Source of the DNA: Coenobita brevimanus
Lineage: Eukaryota > Arthropoda > Malacostraca > Decapoda > Coenobitidae
NCBI GenBank assembly: GCA_032717465.1
Contig: CM064732.1
Span: 24,409,067-24,473,066, forward strand
DNA length: 64,000 bases
Direction: 5' to 3'
Below are positions 62,490 through 64,000 of this stretch, one piece after another; the stretch's first letter is position 1; the number at the start of each line of letters is the position of its first letter. The translations under genes were made by a program, and so were the position numbers. The notes under the pieces are model-generated. The model was not told the DNA's origin. It did no database searches and saw only the letters and a list, made by a program, of their open reading frames with translations.

Positions 62490-63720
62490 TTAATACCTAT
62501 AAAAGGAGTCTAAATCGATTCCTAAGTCATGTAAATGCCTTGTTATAGCGAGAGCTGTATTGGTTGCACATATGTTTGTTTGTCTGGTGTGCAACCGCAA
62601 TTTATTCCGATATGTGTTAATTGCTTCCGGCTTATTTTCATCGTGTGTACTAGGCTTTTCGGTCGTGTCCGGTGTTTTATAGTTGCAAGCTAAATTGCTT
62701 GAGACCTTTTTTAAGTGTTCAAAATTTATTTCTTTTTCTTCGTCACTCAACTGTGGCTTAATCACTACCTTATTGGCTTTTCTCTTAATTACCCTCTATG
62801 GACCTTCAAATTTCGGGGACAGTTTATTTTCTCTAGTGTGAGTGAGACCAGACAATATCACCTATGCTGATGTTTGATTCTTTTGCCTTCTTATTAAATG
62901 ATTCTGTCATTTCTTCCTTGGACATAGTTAACTGTTCTTTACCTTTGTGTGTATTTCTTGAAATTCACGTAAGCGAAGTTTAGGATAACCGTCATACGGG
63001 AATTTCTTCGCTTTCTAATGTCTCGTAAGGGAGACGTTTGTCTGACCCATAAATGATGAAATGAGGTGTATCTCCTATGGATTTATTAATTGCACAATTG
63101 AGTGACGCTTCAACTCTGGGGATCCAGTCATCCCAGTTTGCATAATGTTCATTGAGAATGTGCCGTAGTACACCTAATATCTTTTTATTCTGCCTTTCCA
63201 CCAATCTATTGGAAGCTGGATGGTAGGCCATGACATTAACCTTCTATATATTATATTGTTTACATATTTCTTGCAAAATTTCAGAGTTAAATTCACCATC
63301 ATTGTTACTTATTAGCACCATCAGTGTGGTGAACCTACAGATCACACTATCAATGAATACCCGTGCGACTGTTTCTGCTGTTTTATCCTTAATTGGAACC
63401 AAGATCACATATCGTGAGAAATGATCAGTAGCAACTAAAAGATACTGATTATGACTGGTAGTTAAAAAGGGTAATTTAATTAAATCATCTGTGACAATGT
63501 CCCACGTTGGTTAGCTACAGGATATTTCCTTATAGGTGCAGGTGACAACGTGTAACCTTTGTGTCTTGCACAAGACCCACATTTGTCTATATGCTTATGT
63601 ATTTCTTTGCATAATGTTGACCAATAACATGACATCCGGGCCTGCCTGACTGTCCTCTCCTTGCCAGGATGCCCTGCATGTGAGCTATCATGTATTATCC
63701 TTAAAATGTGTAGATCATTG
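62490..63720 (-). pseudogene. pol: Ty3/Gypsy integrase and pol C-terminus upstream of env, degenerate
   Basis: On the - strand from about 63710 the sequence shows an HHCC zinc finger (IIHDSSHAGHPGKERT...DKCGSCARHKG), a one-base frame break near 63507, then the integrase core: WDIVTDDLIKLP with NQYLLVATDHFSRYV, the degraded DNG-like motif LISNNDGEFNSE, a stop near 63243, and MAYHPASNRLVERQN with the catalytic Glu (63231-62992). The C-terminal module near 62830-62790 reads KLSPKFEGP followed by a stop where the GPY/F aromatic residue belongs. The tail 62765-62490 (91 codons) is the pol C-terminus. The env signal peptide starts 83 bp downstream. Multiple lesions show it is inactive. Confidence 0.88.
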
Positions 63721-64000
63721 TACTAGGAATAACTAATTGCCTAATAATTTTTCTATGATTTGGTTGTCCTGGATTTACCTTATATAAGGCATTGTTTACC
63801 ACTGAATTGTTTAAGTGGTACATGTAAGCTGGGTAATGGTACATCATCGCCTGACTCAAGATGATATTTTACTTGGACCATACTGGGTCCTGTCTCTGTG
63901 CCTTTGAGATTTCTTGATTTGTAGGGATTGTTTCCCCATTGTTGGAAAGTGATTCACGTGGACGTATTGTAGCGACATTGGATAATGGATTTCGTGATAA
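63721..64000 (-). pseudogene. pol: Pol segment between RNase H and integrase, cut by window end
   Basis: On the - strand, ISKAQRQDPVW (around 63905-63870) resembles the connection region that precedes the Ty3/Gypsy integrase zinc finger. Downstream peptides NALYKVNPGQPNHRKIIRQLVIP fit the same region. At least one frameshift or stop occurs (near 63870). RNase H, RT, protease and gag would lie beyond 64000. Confidence 0.6.

Overview
This is a eukaryotic nuclear window, most likely from an arthropod and probably a decapod crustacean. That assignment is inference. It rests on the extreme density of long GT, GA and TA microsatellites, the arthropod-type mix of LINEs, Ty3/Gypsy elements and DNA transposons, and scattered GGTTAGG/CCTAACC motifs. 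I could not recognise any host protein-coding gene, rRNA, or intact tRNA. Every long open frame that encodes something recognisable belongs to a transposable element, and each of these is broken.

Region by region. 1-9 kb: microsatellites, a TA-flanked Tc1/mariner-like MITE (1766-2551), a ~1.05 kb foldback with ~380 bp arms (3148-4202), pyrimidine tracts, and a decayed tandem repeat of roughly 82-96 bp units (7380-8010). 9-13.3 kb: an inverted-repeat element (9169-11089) holding GGTTAGG repeats and a LINE fragment, then a hAT-like element (11648-13252) with a LINE nested inside it. 15-22.6 kb: long purine-rich blocks and a second, longer copy of the same LINE (16636-17992). 22.6-33 kb: a tRNA-SINE fragment, two more LINE copies, microsatellites, and a 24-bp degenerate minisatellite (31265-31745). 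34-43.3 kb: compound microsatellite duplications, a 2.7 kb Tc1/mariner-like element with ~430-440 bp inverted repeats (35978-38664) that carries a hAT MITE with its own target duplication, a possible piggyBac-type element, tandem satellite units, and three hairpin-bearing repeats. 43.3-51.3 kb: mostly non-coding, with a tRNA-SINE (48825-48998) and a fifth LINE tail.

51.3-64 kb is the retroelement-rich end. A GC-rich, degenerate Ty3/Gypsy pol on the + strand (52017-54890) lies between two direct repeats that carry a 27-bp minisatellite. Next come LTR-like sequence (to ~57464), a broken CR1-like LINE (57991-59752), and on the - strand the 3' half of a second Ty3/Gypsy element. That element has a decayed integrase followed by a broken envelope-like gene (62407-60495) with a signal peptide, a fusion-peptide-like motif and a membrane anchor. 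This env-bearing, errantivirus-like element is the most interesting content.

Nothing here works as an operon or pathway. The window is best read as nested, 5'-truncated or internally deleted mobile DNA in a microsatellite-expanded genome. All family calls come from reading motifs by eye, without database searches.
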